A stretch of 64,000 nucleotides of DNA from Anagrus nilaparvatae. Its lineage: Eukaryota > Arthropoda > Insecta > Hymenoptera > Mymaridae. The notes below the pieces were generated by a model, which saw only the letters and a program-made list of their open reading frames with translations, ran no database searches and was not told the origin of the DNA. Positions within the stretch are counted from its first letter, which is position 1. The number at the start of each line of letters is the position of its first letter. Position numbers and translations under genes: made by a program. Of the stretch, positions 11,915-24,334 are shown one piece after another. Location: positions 20,028,501 to 20,092,500 of the forward strand of contig JAKSXM010000007.1 of NCBI GenBank assembly GCA_022575985.1, read 5' to 3'.

Positions 11915-12635
11915 TCATGGGTACTTGGTGTGAATTATACCATAAGGGCGAGCACAAGAGATAAATTGAACTTATAGTGCAAATTGTTTTTAATAATATT
12001 TTTTAATTCCATTTTCATTATTTTTAGTATCTGCATTTTATTTACTGACCTGGAATATATGCGTAACTTTCCCCATTTCTACCAGGAACAATATAAGCTG
12101 TAGGAATGGATTTGGGCCCTTTAGCTAAAAGAATTATTTTTAAGAATTATTTTCATTATTTTTGCAACTTAAGCTTGATCACATGCATACAAATTAATAA
12201 TAGACTTTATAGAATAAATAAATTTTTTACAACAGACTGCTACGTACATGACAAAAAATTATCATACATTTTCGAAGAACGTAAATAATTGTGAGGTTTC
12301 AAAAGTAAATAAAATTTTTTAAGATAAATTTTTTACCTGTTACATATGTATAAGGTCCAGAATCTGAAAATTTAGGTATATTATGTAGAAACTTTGATTC
12401 ACTTTATTATATTATTTTATTATTTTTTATAAAAATTATGAACGAATAATTAATACCTGATTTTGAATTCCCAGCACCTGGTGGTACTAAAAAAAAGTAA
12501 AATCTTTTAATTTTATTATCAAGAATTAAAAAATATTGTTAATATACCTGCTACAGTATATTGATTATTGTTTATGAATATTAGGATAAAAAACATAATG
12601 CAATTAATAAAAAAAACTAAATTAATTTTTGACAT
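11915..12635 (-). CDS. Small secreted protein from five phase-1 micro-exons
   Basis: Minus-strand gene reconstructed from splice signals. Exons are 12548-12635 (ATG at 12635, about 29 residues, strongly hydrophobic signal peptide ending ..TVAG), 12457-12486 (30 bp), 12337-12363 (27 bp), 12050-12097 (48 bp) and 11915-11970 (ends in TGA). Every intron starts GT, ends AG and interrupts after the first base of a Gly/Val/Asp/Ala codon (phase 1). The sum, 249 bp, is a whole number of codons (82 aa). The mature part is rich in Gly, Tyr and Pro with repeated Y-x-Y motifs (PYTYV, SYAYIPG). Architecture and motifs match the gene at 17545-18933, so they are probably distant paralogues. The last exon's acceptor is weak and is the least certain part. 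Function unknown; a secreted effector, venom or cuticle-type peptide is possible. Confidence 0.55.
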
Positions 12636-12649
12636 TTTTAAAAAACTAG

Positions 12650-13320
12650 TATTATCGTATTTTTATGAAAAAAATTTTTTTTTAATGTTCTAAAGTATAC
12701 GATATTCATTTAACTACTAACATCTTATTATTCAATTCTGTAATTATATTGTGTTTGCTATCATAAAATAAATAATAATTTTATACAAAAAATAAAATTT
12801 CGTAATAAAATTCCTCGTAAAATTCTATATGAATGTAAATTGTGTAATTTATATTATTATTTTTTTAAATTTATTAAAAATACTAAGGCGGAATAAAGTA
12901 TGGTGGGAGGCCCCAGTAGATTTTTTTGTCTCAAGCTGATGGTTTGTGATAAAAATAAGATTCCAAGGTTCAGTACTTCCCCTCCCCCTAACTTCACCAA
13001 GTTCGTTGGAACAGGCTAAAACGTTTTTTTTGTACTATCACCATAAAATTAATATCTCTAGACTGAATCATCTGATTGGGACGTGGTTGGTCTCAGAATT
13101 TTCATTTTGCAAAAATACACGAAAAAAAATTTTTTTTAAATATAATTTAATTTGAATTCAAAATATTTTTTTGGAACTGTCGTTTTTAAATATTTTATTT
13201 TTGAACTCATTTTGAGGTCAAAAACTTCAAAAAACGTAATTTTAGCTTTTTCGATGGTCTAATTATTGAAATGCCTCAAGGTAGATGAAAAGCTCGTTTT
13301 TTGACGTCCAGGGTAACTTT
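12650..13320. other. No gene seen
   Basis: AT-rich; the short plus-strand frame around 12946-13155 is not supported by any feature. Confidence 0.35.
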
Positions 13321-13323
13321 TTT

Positions 13324-13862
13324 GAAGTTTACTTCTTTCTTGTCACCGTACCGTAGTTATTATTTATTTCTACTAGTAGTTAAAAATGAAAAAATCGTCA
13401 CGATAAAATCGTCATGAAGAATCCGTCATGTTGAAATCGTAACGAAATTAGAAAGTGAAAAAAAGAATACTTATCCCCACTTGCCGGTAAATCCGAACGT
13501 AAGCGAGGGCTTTCGGGAAAGTTCGTTCAAAGGTAGATTCGATCGTAATCGATGGCGTTCGGATGGATTCGGATTCCGAGACGAATATAGTTGATAAGGA
13601 AAGGATGATTGCAGTCCCCTCTCTCACCAGTATGCCCAATCTTAAGCGAGGGTGCTCGGATGATTTCGGTGTTAAATGTTTTTCTTCCTTCGCCGGGAGA
13701 TCCCGAGCATAATCGTGGGTGTTCGGAACACTGTGGTTCGGATAATATGATTTCGGTGTTAAATTTTATAGTGATTTAAAATAAACCAATTGCACAGTTT
13801 AAAAAATTTTTATTTCTAAATTTTACTTTTATAAAAATTGTTTTAGAAAGAAGTAAACTTCA
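13324..13862. mobile_element. MITE-like element with 17-bp inverted ends
   Basis: gaagtttacttctttct at about 13324-13340 is repeated inverted at 13846-13862. The interior is unusually GC-rich for the window. It carries two copies of a block ending 'gatttcggtgttaaat' and several 'gttcgga' motifs. No coding sequence recognised. Confidence 0.45.
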
Positions 13863-13869
13863 CCCTTTT

Positions 13870-15300
13870 GTCCCTAGACAAACCTTTACGTTTTTTTTAA
13901 GACTGCTTTTCAACCTGCCGCGTAGAAAAAATTCAACTTTTACAGTGCGTCACTCGCAATTGATAATTATGTAGAAGAAATCGTGTTTTATTTTTTCGTT
14001 TATTTTTACCCTAGTAGCTTTGATATGGATATATAAGAGGTTTTTTTTTCTAATATGTATTTTTCATTAAAAAAAAAAAAAAAAAAATACACTACCCTGT
14101 AAAACGAATATTTTTAAGAAAACTTATTTTTTGGAACGATTGTTGATTGCTATAACTAAAAAATTAGACTACTTTAATTTTTTAAAAGAAATTGGGATTC
14201 TTAAAATAGCAGCAGAATGTGAAATTATAACTAAAAAATTAAGTTTTTGAAGATTTCCGTTTTGTTTAGACAACATGATTTGTGAAGGCCAGCGATAGAA
14301 CTTTTTGAGTTTTGTTCCGGAAAATTTCGGTTCATTTTTGATTATTTATAGAAATTTTGTTGGAAAATAAACTCTAAACTTAAATAAAAACTTACTTTTT
14401 ATTAATAATAAACATAATTTCTATTTTTCCAAAAGAAGTACTTGTTTTTTTTTTTATTTTTTCTATACTTATCTTTAGTTTAGCATTTTTAAAATTTTTC
14501 TTTACTTTTCTATACTTCTGTAGGCTAAAAATGTAAAAAAATCAATAAAATCCCATTTTAAAAATTTTCATTTTTATTAAATTTAATATAATATAAAAAT
14601 ATAATCTATTTTAATTAATTTTTCAAATTCAGACGTTTCACTTTTAGTATACCAAAATTACTGCACCCATGTAAAATTTTCCGCAGAATTCAAATTTGTT
14701 ATATATTTAGTTTGGGATTAGAGGTTAATCAGGTCGATTGCTGTGTATATATTTTTTTTTAATTTGAGGATGAAAAAGTCAATTATGGCTTTTAAAATAC
14801 CGATAATGGAAGATTGAATAATTATAGAAATTGAAGAAACAATAAAATTTAAATTTTTTGATGATCAAAGAAAGTGTTTGAAACACCGGGAAACACTCAA
14901 TCGTTTCTAAAATTGAATCTTTTTCGTTTTTAAAATTATGCATTCGATTTAAAAATTTTTGTTTAGTATGCTAAGCTTATATCATGTTTTGATACTATTT
15001 TCCACTATTTTTTTATAAAAAAGGGATTTTAAGTATTAGTTGTTTAACAAACCAAAAATGAAAATATAAATTTCTGACTGTAACTTAAATTAAACAATTA
15101 GGTGATTTATAGTATTGTACTTATTTTTTTATTCTTTAAAAAAATAAAATTTACAAGAAATTCTTTAAAAATTTGAATAAAAAAAATTTTTAATTTTAAC
15201 TTAAATTGTAAAGTACTAATATTTTTTATGTTTAAAAAATACCACAAATTTAAAATAGCAAAATACTCGATATAAGAAAATTTTTATCATTTTATATTAA
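13870..15300. other. No gene seen
   Basis: AT-rich with an A-run near 14069-14087. No supported gene or repeat ends. Confidence 0.4.
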
Positions 15301-15394
15301 TTGAGTATTACCAATCAGCAAAATAATATGATTCACTGAGGCTCGAACCGAGGAGCTGACAACGCGGTTTAAAGTATTTAAGATTTAATTATCT

Positions 15395-15640
15395 CTTATA
15401 TTATAGAAGACATTACTTTCTGTATATCGCGTCGGGTTTTTGATTATGTAGAATCCGAACCTGCTAACTAAGTTTTTGAATTCTAATTTTTGGCACATAA
15501 AGGGACAAAAAATCCAATTTTCAAGAAAATCTACCAAATCTCCTGGATTATAGAAGAAATTATTCCTTTATATCTTCTGGGGTTTTCGAGTATGCAGAAT
15601 TCGAACCTGCTAACTAAATTTTGAAATTAAAATTTTTGGA
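15395..15640. repeat. Short repeats of a ~100-bp block
   Basis: Two copies (about 15395-15500 and 15543-15640) of a block containing 'tatagaagaaattattc...gcagaatccgaacctgctaac', with a third copy at about 16544-16640 inside the neighbouring fold-back element. Confidence 0.5.
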
Positions 15641-17530
15641 CAAGTACTTCTATTTAATTTTTAATTACAAATTAAATTAATTTCCAAGAGTATAATATTT
15701 TTTTTTATTGCGTATAACAAAAATAATTATTTTTACTGATAAAATGTTTCTTATTTTATCAAGAAATATATTAGGAAATTTAAATTTATTTTTTGAATTT
15801 ATTTGTTACCTGTTTGATGGCACGTACATATTTGTATATTTAATAATTAAAATTCAATAGAGTTTAATAACGACCTTGCTGGACAAATTAAAAGGAAAAA
15901 TTCAAAAAACTTTGATCCAATATAATTTTCAAAAATTAAATTAATGTTTATATATAAAACTCATTTTGTAAATTTAAAGTTTTATAATTTCACCGCCAAA
16001 GAATAAAACACTTGACTTCCAAAACCTAGTAAAATTGACACATTTCTTATATTATTCCGCCATAGAGTCTAAAAAAAAAAAAAAAATCAGTTCATCTTCC
16101 GGTTTTAAGCAATAAAGGCGTATCTGAGGGGCTGTCAACGCGATTTAAAGTATTTAATATTTCAAAAGCGACTTAAAGACTTTAAATACTTTAAATCGCT
16201 TTTAAATTATTGTTTTAAATTTAGTTTTTTGGCTTAAAAACTGTGTCTAGGGGTTTGTGGGGTCACAAAAATTGTAATTTTAACCAGATTTGATCCCAGC
16301 TTCATCCCTACTCTTATTTTTGATTAAAAACTTGGCGAATTTTCGATAAAATTTACCAAATATTTTAAATCACTTTTAAGTTATTGCTTTAAATTTAATT
16401 TTTTGGAATAAAAACTATATCTAGGGGTTAGTGGGGGCACAAATATTGAAATTTTAATTAAATTCAACCTCAATTTCATCCCTACCCTTATTTTATACCA
16501 AAAAGTTTCCAATTTTCGAGATAATTTGCCGAATCACTTAGATTATAGAAGAAATTACATTCTATATATATTTTAAGGTTTTCGATTATGCAGAATCCAA
16601 ATCTGCTAACTAAATTTTGAAATTCTAATTTTTCGCTACGAAGATCTGTTAGCAAAAAAAATATCTGTGGACATTTTATTCAATAATGAATTATGATTGG
16701 ACAAAAATTGGATAATTTTAAAAAAAATTTTCTGAATTTCCTAGATTATATAAGAAATTATGTAAGAAATTTTCTGAGCAGGATCGTTGCAGTTTTATAT
16801 AATTTTTAATTATTACAGATTAATAATATAATGAGTCCCTGAGATCCTAAACCTTATTATTATAAGTCCCTAAACCTGAATTTTTCAAAATCATTAAATA
16901 GAAATTATTCTAAGTCTCATATCATCCCCCTTTTTAGATTTCCAGGATACCTTTTCCCTGCAATCATGTTACATGATAATTAATTTCTTTTAAATAATAA
17001 TCTAAATACTTTAAATCGCGTTGACAGCCCCTCAGATACGCCTTTATTGCTTAAAACCGGAAGATGAACTGATTTTTTTTTTTTTTTTAGACTCTATGGC
17101 GGAATAATATAAGAAATGTGTCAATTTTACTAGGTTTTGGAAGTCAAGTGTTTTATTCTTTGGCGGTGAAATTATAAAACTTTAAATTTACAAAATGAGT
17201 TTTATATATAAACATTAATTTAATTTTTGAAAATTAGATTGGATCAAAGTTTTTGGAATTTTTTCTTATAATTTGTCCAGCAAGGTCGTTATTAAACTCT
17301 GTTGAAATTTAATGATTAGATATACAAATATGTACGTGCTATCAAACAAGTAACAAATGAATTCAAAAAATAAATTTAAATTTCCTAATATATTTCTTGG
17401 AAAATAAAAAACACTTTATCAGTACAAATAATTATTTTTGTTACACGCAATAAAAAAAAAATATTTAAACTCTTGGAAATTAATTTAATTTGTAGTTAAA
17501 AATAATACTCAAAATTAAATAAAAGTAGTT
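15640..17530. mobile_element. Long fold-back element with ~520-bp arms
   Basis: Left arm about 15640-16160 and right arm about 17003-17530 are inverted copies with few differences. For example, 'ggcgtatctgaggggctgtc' in the left arm appears inverted at about 17030. The ~840-bp loop contains two copies of a 'tctaggggtt..gtgggg' block and the third ~100-bp repeat. It ends just upstream of the secreted-protein gene start at 17545. No transposase visible. Confidence 0.65.
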
Positions 17531-17544
17531 TTACATACTTAATT

Positions 17545-18933
17545 ATGTCAAAATTATTAATAATACTTATTTTAAACACTTTATTTTATTCGATGATGTT
17601 GAATAAACCATTGGTATTGGCAGGAAATATTTATGGAATTGGTAAGGAAAATATATAATTGTTTCTTAAATTTATTTATGATTATTTAACTATTATGATT
17701 TTTTATGTTAAAATAAATCTACCAATGATTTTATTGTAATTCTGTGCTTTTTGTTAATTTTAGATGAAAAAAGCAGAAATATGAACAATAATGCTTATAA
17801 ACCAAAAGGTAATTTAAAATAAAATAATTTCAAATTTGTATCTATGAGGCTACTGCATAGAAAATTCGATGTTGATAAAATTTTCTAGATTTACTTAATA
17901 ATCATCTGGTTTGCATAAAAAATATAAGACTGCAAATCAAACTTTATTATTTAATTTACATCAATGTAGTAAAATAAAAATTTTTTTGATATTTCATCAA
18001 CAAAAAGTGCTTTTTAAACATTTAAAAATAAAAAAAAAATTTTCCAAATAATATTTTATTTTCAATTTTAGTAAATCCTAATGGAGTTCCTTATGCATAT
18101 ACTTATGGAAATACAGCATATGTGCAAGGTTAGTAATAATTTTGATTATTATTTTAAATAATTTTCAAGGAAAATTTGGAGATAATAAATCGAAAATATG
18201 GTTTTTTAAACAAAAGCTTTGAGCTACGCTTTTTGAAAGTATCAGAATTAAGCAAAGACCTCAAGATGCTATATTTTTGTTTATTCTTCTTATGCACTGT
18301 AAAAAGTAACTTTCTTAGATTCACTAAAGAAATAGAACATTTTCGAAAAATTGGTAAATTTTCGAAAATAATCGTAAATTGACTAAATTTAGTATATTAA
18401 GGGGTAGTGCAGGTTAAAATCCGACTTTTTTGAAAAAACCTAATTTTCAGAAAATGTTAACAAAAAATTGAAAATCCAAGAAGAGGGAAACATTGCCAAG
18501 ACTTTGGTGGATTCAAAACTGTGGGTTTGGGTCTTTTTATAGTATGTTTGCTCGGAGAATTTTTTCTTTGAAAATTTATCTTTGAAAAATTAAGGATAAA
18601 TTTTCAATATATAGACTGAAGTTTTATAAATAATTATGAAATTTTATGTTCGGTTTTCATAATGCATAAAATAATACTTCATGTTGTAAATTAATTTTTT
18701 GGCCAATCATGTTCATATAAAAATATTTTTTATTACTATAAAAAAAGTGTATTATTTAAGCTCAGAGTTTCTCAAAAATAAATGGACCCATTTACAACCA
18801 TTTTTTTTGGATCCTTAGTTTTCATTACTTACAAAATAACTTTTTTTATTTTGCAGTAGATGCATTTAAAAAGCAAAACCAGTATTCCAAGAAAAATGAT
18901 AATGCAAATAAATATAAGTACGGAAGGTTTTGA
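17545..18933 (+). CDS. Small secreted protein from four phase-1 exons
   Basis: Plus-strand gene. Exons are 17545-17641 (ATG, signal peptide ending ..LVLAG), 17764-17808 (45 bp), 18072-18128 (57 bp) and 18857-18933 (stop TGA, AATAAA directly after). All three introns are GT-AG, begin after the first codon base (phase 1) and have good pyrimidine tracts. The total of 276 bp encodes 91 aa. The mature chain is rich in Asn, Tyr and Lys, with a YAYTYG motif in exon 3 and a KYKYGRF C-terminus. The third intron holds a truncated MITE of family E at 18295. Architecture matches the gene at 11915-12635. No known domain; export is inferred from the N-terminal hydrophobic segment. Cleavage at ..LAG and exact function are not shown. 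Confidence 0.65.
18295..18400. mobile_element. MITE family E, truncated copy
   Basis: Only the left terminal repeat (CACTGTAAAAAGTAACTTTC) and about 80 bp of interior are present, then the sequence diverges. It lies within the third intron of the secreted-protein gene. Confidence 0.6.
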
Positions 18934-19310
18934 ATAAAAAATCATTGGTCTTCTCTTATTCATCGTTACAATATAGTGAGTCAACTAAAAAATTTTAAAA
19001 ATATGGGAGAAAATGTAAATAATTTTATAAATAAAAAATTAATGTAATTTTACATATATTTATTATTATTATTATTTATTATTATTTATTTATTTCCAAA
19101 AAATTTACAACAAAAAGACACGTTGATACATTATACAAGAGGTCAAAGGCATGTACATAGGTGGAAGTTTTGAAAATTGTATAAAAATATTTTCAATTAT
19201 TATTTACTGTATGGAAAAAAAATTAACATAAAAGATATAAATTTATCATAAAAACATAACATGATAGAATAATAGAAAATTACAATATGTCTATTTAATG
19301 AAATATAAAA

Positions 19311-19666
19311 CGAGGGGCTACCGTCTTGGAAATCACAAATTTGATTTTTTGTGATTTTTTTTGATTTATCGTGATTTTTTGTGATTTTTTTTTGGTAAAC
19401 ATTGCTAAATATTATATTAAATAGTAAAAAATAGATTCTTGAGGTCTAAGGTAAATTATAAGGCTAAAAAACGCAAAAAATCGCGAAAAATCACGAAAAA
19501 AATCACAAAAAATCACAAAAAATCACGAAAAATCATTAAAAGACGGAAATAAACCATCTCAACTAGTAACGATTCATGATTGAGGTACAAACAAGCCAAA
19601 ATCAGAAAAAAATCAACAAAAATTTTTTAAAATCAAATTCATGATTTCCAAGACGGTAGCCCCTCG
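19311..19666. mobile_element. hAT-like MITE with 8-bp target duplication
   Basis: Terminal inverted repeats of about 25 bp (CGAGGGGCTACCGTCTTGG / its reverse complement), flanked on both sides by atataaaa (19303-19310 and 19667-19674). An 8-bp duplication is typical of hAT elements. The interior is made of 'gtgattttttg'-type repeats in inverted halves. No coding capacity. Confidence 0.75.
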
Positions 19667-19755
19667 ATATAAAATTGAGATCAGTTTGTAGAATCAACAT
19701 TTTTAATTTTTTTAAGTTTTCATAGCAATGCTATATGATTTTTTCCCAATATTAA

Positions 19756-20117
19756 GGCCCTTTCTACACCAACACATAATGATGTTTTATGATAATCATG
19801 TTTGTTGGATATTTTGTGGTATAGCTGGGATTTTCGAAATTAAAGTTATTACAATATGGCGCCACTAGTAGTATTAGTAAACATTTTTAATAAAAATTAA
19901 ACAATAAAATGTAATTAAATGGTATTTTAACTATAGATTAAGTTATTTATTATAAAAATTATACGCAATTTATGTAATTAATAAGTTTTTAATGAATTAT
20001 AATCAATTTAAATATGTAATTTTAAGGCTATGTTTTTACTACGGTGTAGCTGGGAAAAAAATATCCAGCAAACATGATTATCATAAAACATGATTATGTG
20101 CTGGTGTAGAAAGGGCC
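19756..20117. mobile_element. PIF/Harbinger-like MITE with TAA duplication
   Basis: Begins GGCCCTTTCTACACCA and ends with the inverted copy. The inverted repeats extend about 45 bp with a few differences (..CATAAAACATGATTAT..). The 3-bp flank TAA is present at both ends (19753-19755 and 20118-20120). GGCCC ends and a 3-bp TAA/TTA target fit PIF/Harbinger. Non-coding. Confidence 0.7.
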
Positions 20118-20146
20118 TAAGTTCTATTGGGTGGCAATTCAAGATA

Positions 20147-20666
20147 TTAATATCTAGTTTTACTACTACTGTTTTGGTATTTGGTTTTTAATACATTATA
20201 TTCATTAATAATTGATTTAAAAATATATGCTTGACTTATAGTTAACATACAAACATTATTAAAGCTACAGTTATTGATTATATTATGAAGTTTGTTTTGC
20301 AGTTTTGAGAGCAGATTTATTGAGTTACCATATGTACTACCCCATGTTATAATTCCGTAAGTGGCTATACCATGGAATAGTGTATGGTAAACTGAAATTA
20401 GATTACTATTACTTAAGATATTTTTTAACTTTGTGAATATGTAAATCAGGTATCTGGTGCGTTTAAATGTTGAATAAATATGTTCTTTCCATTTAAGGTT
20501 TTGATCATATATAACACCCATATAGCTTATCTTTTTTACTCAATGTAAAGGTTTATCATCAAGATGTATATTTAAGTTTAATGTAAGAGAGTCAATTCTG
20601 TTATTAAAAGTTATGTACTTGGTCTTTTTAATATTTAGTAATAGTTTGTTGTTGTAATATCAAGTA
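20147..20666 (-). pseudogene. Non-LTR retrotransposon reverse transcriptase, 3' part
   Basis: The minus-strand frame at 20147-20521 reads as the region just after the reverse-transcriptase palm of Jockey/CR1-type LINEs. It has the LGVIYD-NLKWKEHI block, then YGIITWGS and SLQNK-like positions. The frame is broken upstream near 20530 and continues to the insertion point of the TTAA element. The 5' part resumes at 22816. Degenerate and not active. Confidence 0.7.
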
Positions 20667-20670
20667 TTAA

Positions 20671-22811
20671 GGTTGAATCAGGTGGATAGAAATAGCATTT
20701 TTTGGGTAAAAATTTCTGGAGATCAAAACTTCTGGAATGTTTAATATTTTTAGCCATTGATTATGTTATGTGTCCCTTAAAACTAAAAAAATACCCTGCC
20801 AACTAGCTGGCACTAAGGTTCCTCAAACAATGAGAAAAAACTTTTCCAATTTTGAGAAATAAATTTTGGAAAAATTCAGTATCAAATCCAAAAAATTACT
20901 ACAAATGAACTGTCTTAAACTAGTACTCTCATAGAAATAAATTAGGTACTACATCCAAAAAGAAAAAAAAATTTGGTGTTTTTTGTATTTTTTTGTGAAA
21001 AAAAATTTAGGAAAAAAATTTTTAAAAAATTAAGTATCAGAGTCGAGATATCGAGTAAAAACTATACTTTCAAATATAAGTACTTTCGTAGAAATAAATG
21101 AGGTATTACATCCAAATTAATAAAAGAAAAAAAGTACCTAGAGCTTTTTTGGTAAAAAAATTTTTGAAAAAAAAATTAGGTCTTAATTTCATAACGGTTG
21201 TGAAATATCGCCAGTCGCAATATTTTCAGATATTAGTACTTTCAAGGAATTAAATGAGGTATTACACTAAAAAAAAAAAATATTGCAAGTTTTTTATTTT
21301 TTTTTGTTTTCTTAATTTTGAGAAAAAATTTTAAAAAAAATTCGGTATCAGATCCAAAAAATGACTATAAACAAACTTTCTAAAATTAGTACTTTCATAG
21401 AAATAAATTAGGTACTACGTCCAAAAAGAAAAAAAAAATTGTTGTTTTTTATATTTTTTCGTGAAAAAAATTTTCAAAAAATTAAGTATCAGATTCGAGA
21501 TATCGAGTAAAAACCATACTTTCAAATATAAGTACTTTCATGGAAATAAATGAGGTATTACATCCAAATTAAAAAAAAAAAAAAGTACTTAGAGCTTTTT
21601 TGGTGAAAAAATTTTTGAAAAAAAAATTAGGTCTTAATTTCATAACGGTTGTGAAATATCGCCGGTTGCAGTATTTTCAGATATTAGTACTTTCATGGAA
21701 TTAAATGAGGTATTACACCAAAAAAAAAAAAAATATTGCAGGTTTTTAAATTTTTTTGTTTTTTTAATTTTAAGAAAAAATTTTTTAAAAAATTCGGTAT
21801 CAGATCCAAAAAATGACTATAAACAAACTTTCTAAAACTAGTACTTTCATAGAAATAAATTAGGTACTACGTTAAAAAAGAAAAAAAAAATTGTTGCTTT
21901 TTGTATTTTTTCGTGAAAAAAATTTTGGGAATAAAATTTTTAAAAAATTAAGTATCAGTTTCGAGATATAGAGTAAAAACCATACTTTCAAATATAAGTA
22001 CTTTCGTGGAAATGAATGAGGTATTACATCCAAATTAAAAAAAAAAAAAAGTACTTCGAGCTTTTTTGGTGAAAAAATTTTTGAAAAAAAAATTAGGTCT
22101 TAACTCCATAATGTTTGTGAAATATCACCAATTACATACATACACACACACACATACATACTTTTTTTAAAAACCGGTTTTTTAGCTTCCTGGGGTCTCA
22201 AAACGTGCTTATATGCCAAAAAATCAAAAATCGAAATTTGACCTATCACAATGGTTCCTCTTTGAGGAACCAATAATTTTGAAAATTTATTGACTACTGA
22301 CGGAGATATTAGCGCTTGAAATTTCATTAATTTTTGAGGTACTTAATTAATCAAGACTTTTTTATAAATAATCTGATTTTAAAAATCTTTGAGTATAATA
22401 TTTAGGACATTATTTAGCATCGATTCACTAAAAAAAATTTTGATTTTCTACGTTTCGCCGCGAATAAATTGATTTTTTGAAAAATTTAAGTTTGGCCAAA
22501 AATTAAAAAACTTGAAATATATTTCACGTTATTGTTAAAAATTGAGATTTTTTTTAGTGAATCGATGCTAAATAATGTCCTAAATATTATATTCAAAGAT
22601 TTTTAAAATCAGATTATTAATAAATATTAATAAAAATTAATGAAATTTCAAGCGATACTATCTCCGCTCGTAGTCAATAAATTTAGAAAATTTTTTTTTA
22701 AATTTTAAGGGACACATAACATGATCAATGGCTAAAAATTTAAAACATTCCCGAAGTTTCGATCTCCAGAAATTACCCAAAAAATGCTATTTCTATCTAC
22801 CTGATTCAACC
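20671..22811. mobile_element. 2.1-kb TTAA-type DNA element inserted in a LINE
   Basis: The ends are inverted copies (GGTTGAATCAGGTGGATAG at 20671 / reverse complement ending 22811) flanked on both sides by TTAA (20667-20670 and 22812-22815). This is the target preference of piggyBac-type elements. The terminal inverted repeats are ~120 bp or more. The interior holds about three tandem ~400-bp units of repeat family D (about 20830-22290) and a second inverted pair (22270-22440 / 22545-22690). No transposase frame, so non-autonomous. The LINE reading resumes on its other side, so the insertion is younger than the LINE. Confidence 0.7.
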
Positions 22812-22815
22812 TTAA

Positions 22816-23430
22816 CTACCGATAAATACTTTTCATAATATCTCCTGTTTAACTCCATGAATTCTCAGAAAAAAATAAAACAGTTTCATCTGCATACGAA
22901 GATACTTTATTATCTATTTGATCCAGCAAATCATTTACTTATCACAGTACAGAGCCCCGTGGTACACCTATTTTGAAATTTTTTTTATTGCTCAATACGT
23001 TGTTTATTTTTACTGTATGTACTCTGTTACTAACGCCTCTTATTCTTATTTAATCATGCTTCTAAAAAAAATTATTCTATTCCTTTAAGTCAAAAGTTTT
23101 AGATAAATCTGTAAATGTCTCAATACATGGTTTCCTATTATCTATGTAAATAATTTGATAAGTAAACTATTGCGTCATTCATACTAAAATTTTTTAGAAA
23201 ACCAAATTTTTTAGGTGAAATAACTTTTTTTTGCTTAGAAAATTAATTATTCTATTTTATAAACTTCTTTCAAAAATTTTGGATAAAATAAACAAGAGGA
23301 ATATTGGTCTATAGTTAGTAGGATGGTGTTTATTACCTGATTTATATATTGGCACTATCAATAATATTTTCTATATAATAGAGGATATTTCAGCCGTGTT
23401 AGTTTTAGATAAAAAAATTGAGTTAGTGGC
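22816..23430 (-). pseudogene. Non-LTR retrotransposon reverse transcriptase, 5' part
   Basis: On the minus strand one can read, with stops and frame breaks, FGFLKNFSMNDAIVYLSN, TFTDLSKTFD, the GVPRGS block, and the active-site region as SYADETVLF (YADE where YADD is expected). This is the palm domain of the same LINE copy whose 3' part lies at 20147-20666. The TTAA element separates them. Confidence 0.65.
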
Positions 23431-23597
23431 AAAAAAAGATTTTTTTCTAACTTAGACAAGAGTCTTTTTGTCCTTTATATGCAATAGATATTTTTATTAT
23501 AAAGGGCGAAAATAGATGATTATGCCATGGGTTAAAAGGAATGAAACAGACGAGGGCGCACGATGCGCAGGCGAGTGTCCTTTTCTTTCAACCAGAA

Positions 23598-23790
23598 CAG
23601 AGAAGCCGTTTATGGCATAATGGAATTAAGTTGGTTTACATGAATCGGTTGGTACTGGTATCTTTTTTGAAAATATTTTTCCTTTGCACGTGCAGCAGAC
23701 AATGATAGGCAATAAAAAGAAATTACCAGTACCAACCGATCCATGATAGCCAACTTAATTCCATTATGCTATAAACGGCTTCTCTGAACC
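23598..23790. mobile_element. Small fold-back element
   Basis: An inverted pair of about 62 bp (agagaagccgtttatggcat... / ...aaacggcttctct) with a ~70-bp loop. The flanks do not show a clear target duplication. Confidence 0.5.
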
Positions 23791-23799
23791 AGATTCTTA

Positions 23800-24330
23800 G
23801 TCATCCATTATCACCCCGTATGATAAACAGAGCTTTTCATTATCAGAAGAACCTAGCGACTTTTTAAGATATAATATTAAAATTGAATAAACAATCGACA
23901 CAATAATTCAATGAAGCAGAAAAACACTAAATAAACACTACATACATACGATATTTAGACGCACACTTGTACAAATACGTGTCGTCGCCGTCGTTGTAAT
24001 CTTTGTCGCACGACGTCTTTTTGATATATATTTTGTTTTTTGAAAATGATTTTTTGTATAAAAATTGGCACCCATATTTTTAACTCTTATTAACATTGTT
24101 CATTGCGAAGTTTATTGTTATGTTTAAACAATAAAATATTGTGTATTATTATTATATAATATTCTACTATTCTAAATAATAGATTATTTTAAATGTATAA
24201 TAGGAGACTAAAATTAGTAAACACTTGCCTCAGATTTATAAACAAGAGAAACAAAGATAGTAATAAGATTGTGCAAGAAAAACGAAGTGCACAACGTCAT
24301 CTCTAGGGGCGAATCGCGAATGTTTATATT
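23800..24330. other. No gene seen
   Basis: AT-rich with a GC-rich patch near 23975-24020 (cgtcgtcgccgtcgttg). Nothing supported. Confidence 0.35.
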
Positions 24331-24334
24331 TTCG

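Noticed and set aside
15325..15370. tRNA-like B box (ggttcgagcc, minus strand)
   Set aside because: No acceptor-stem partner or A box at the right distance. The segment is part of a dispersed repeat; at most a SINE scrap.
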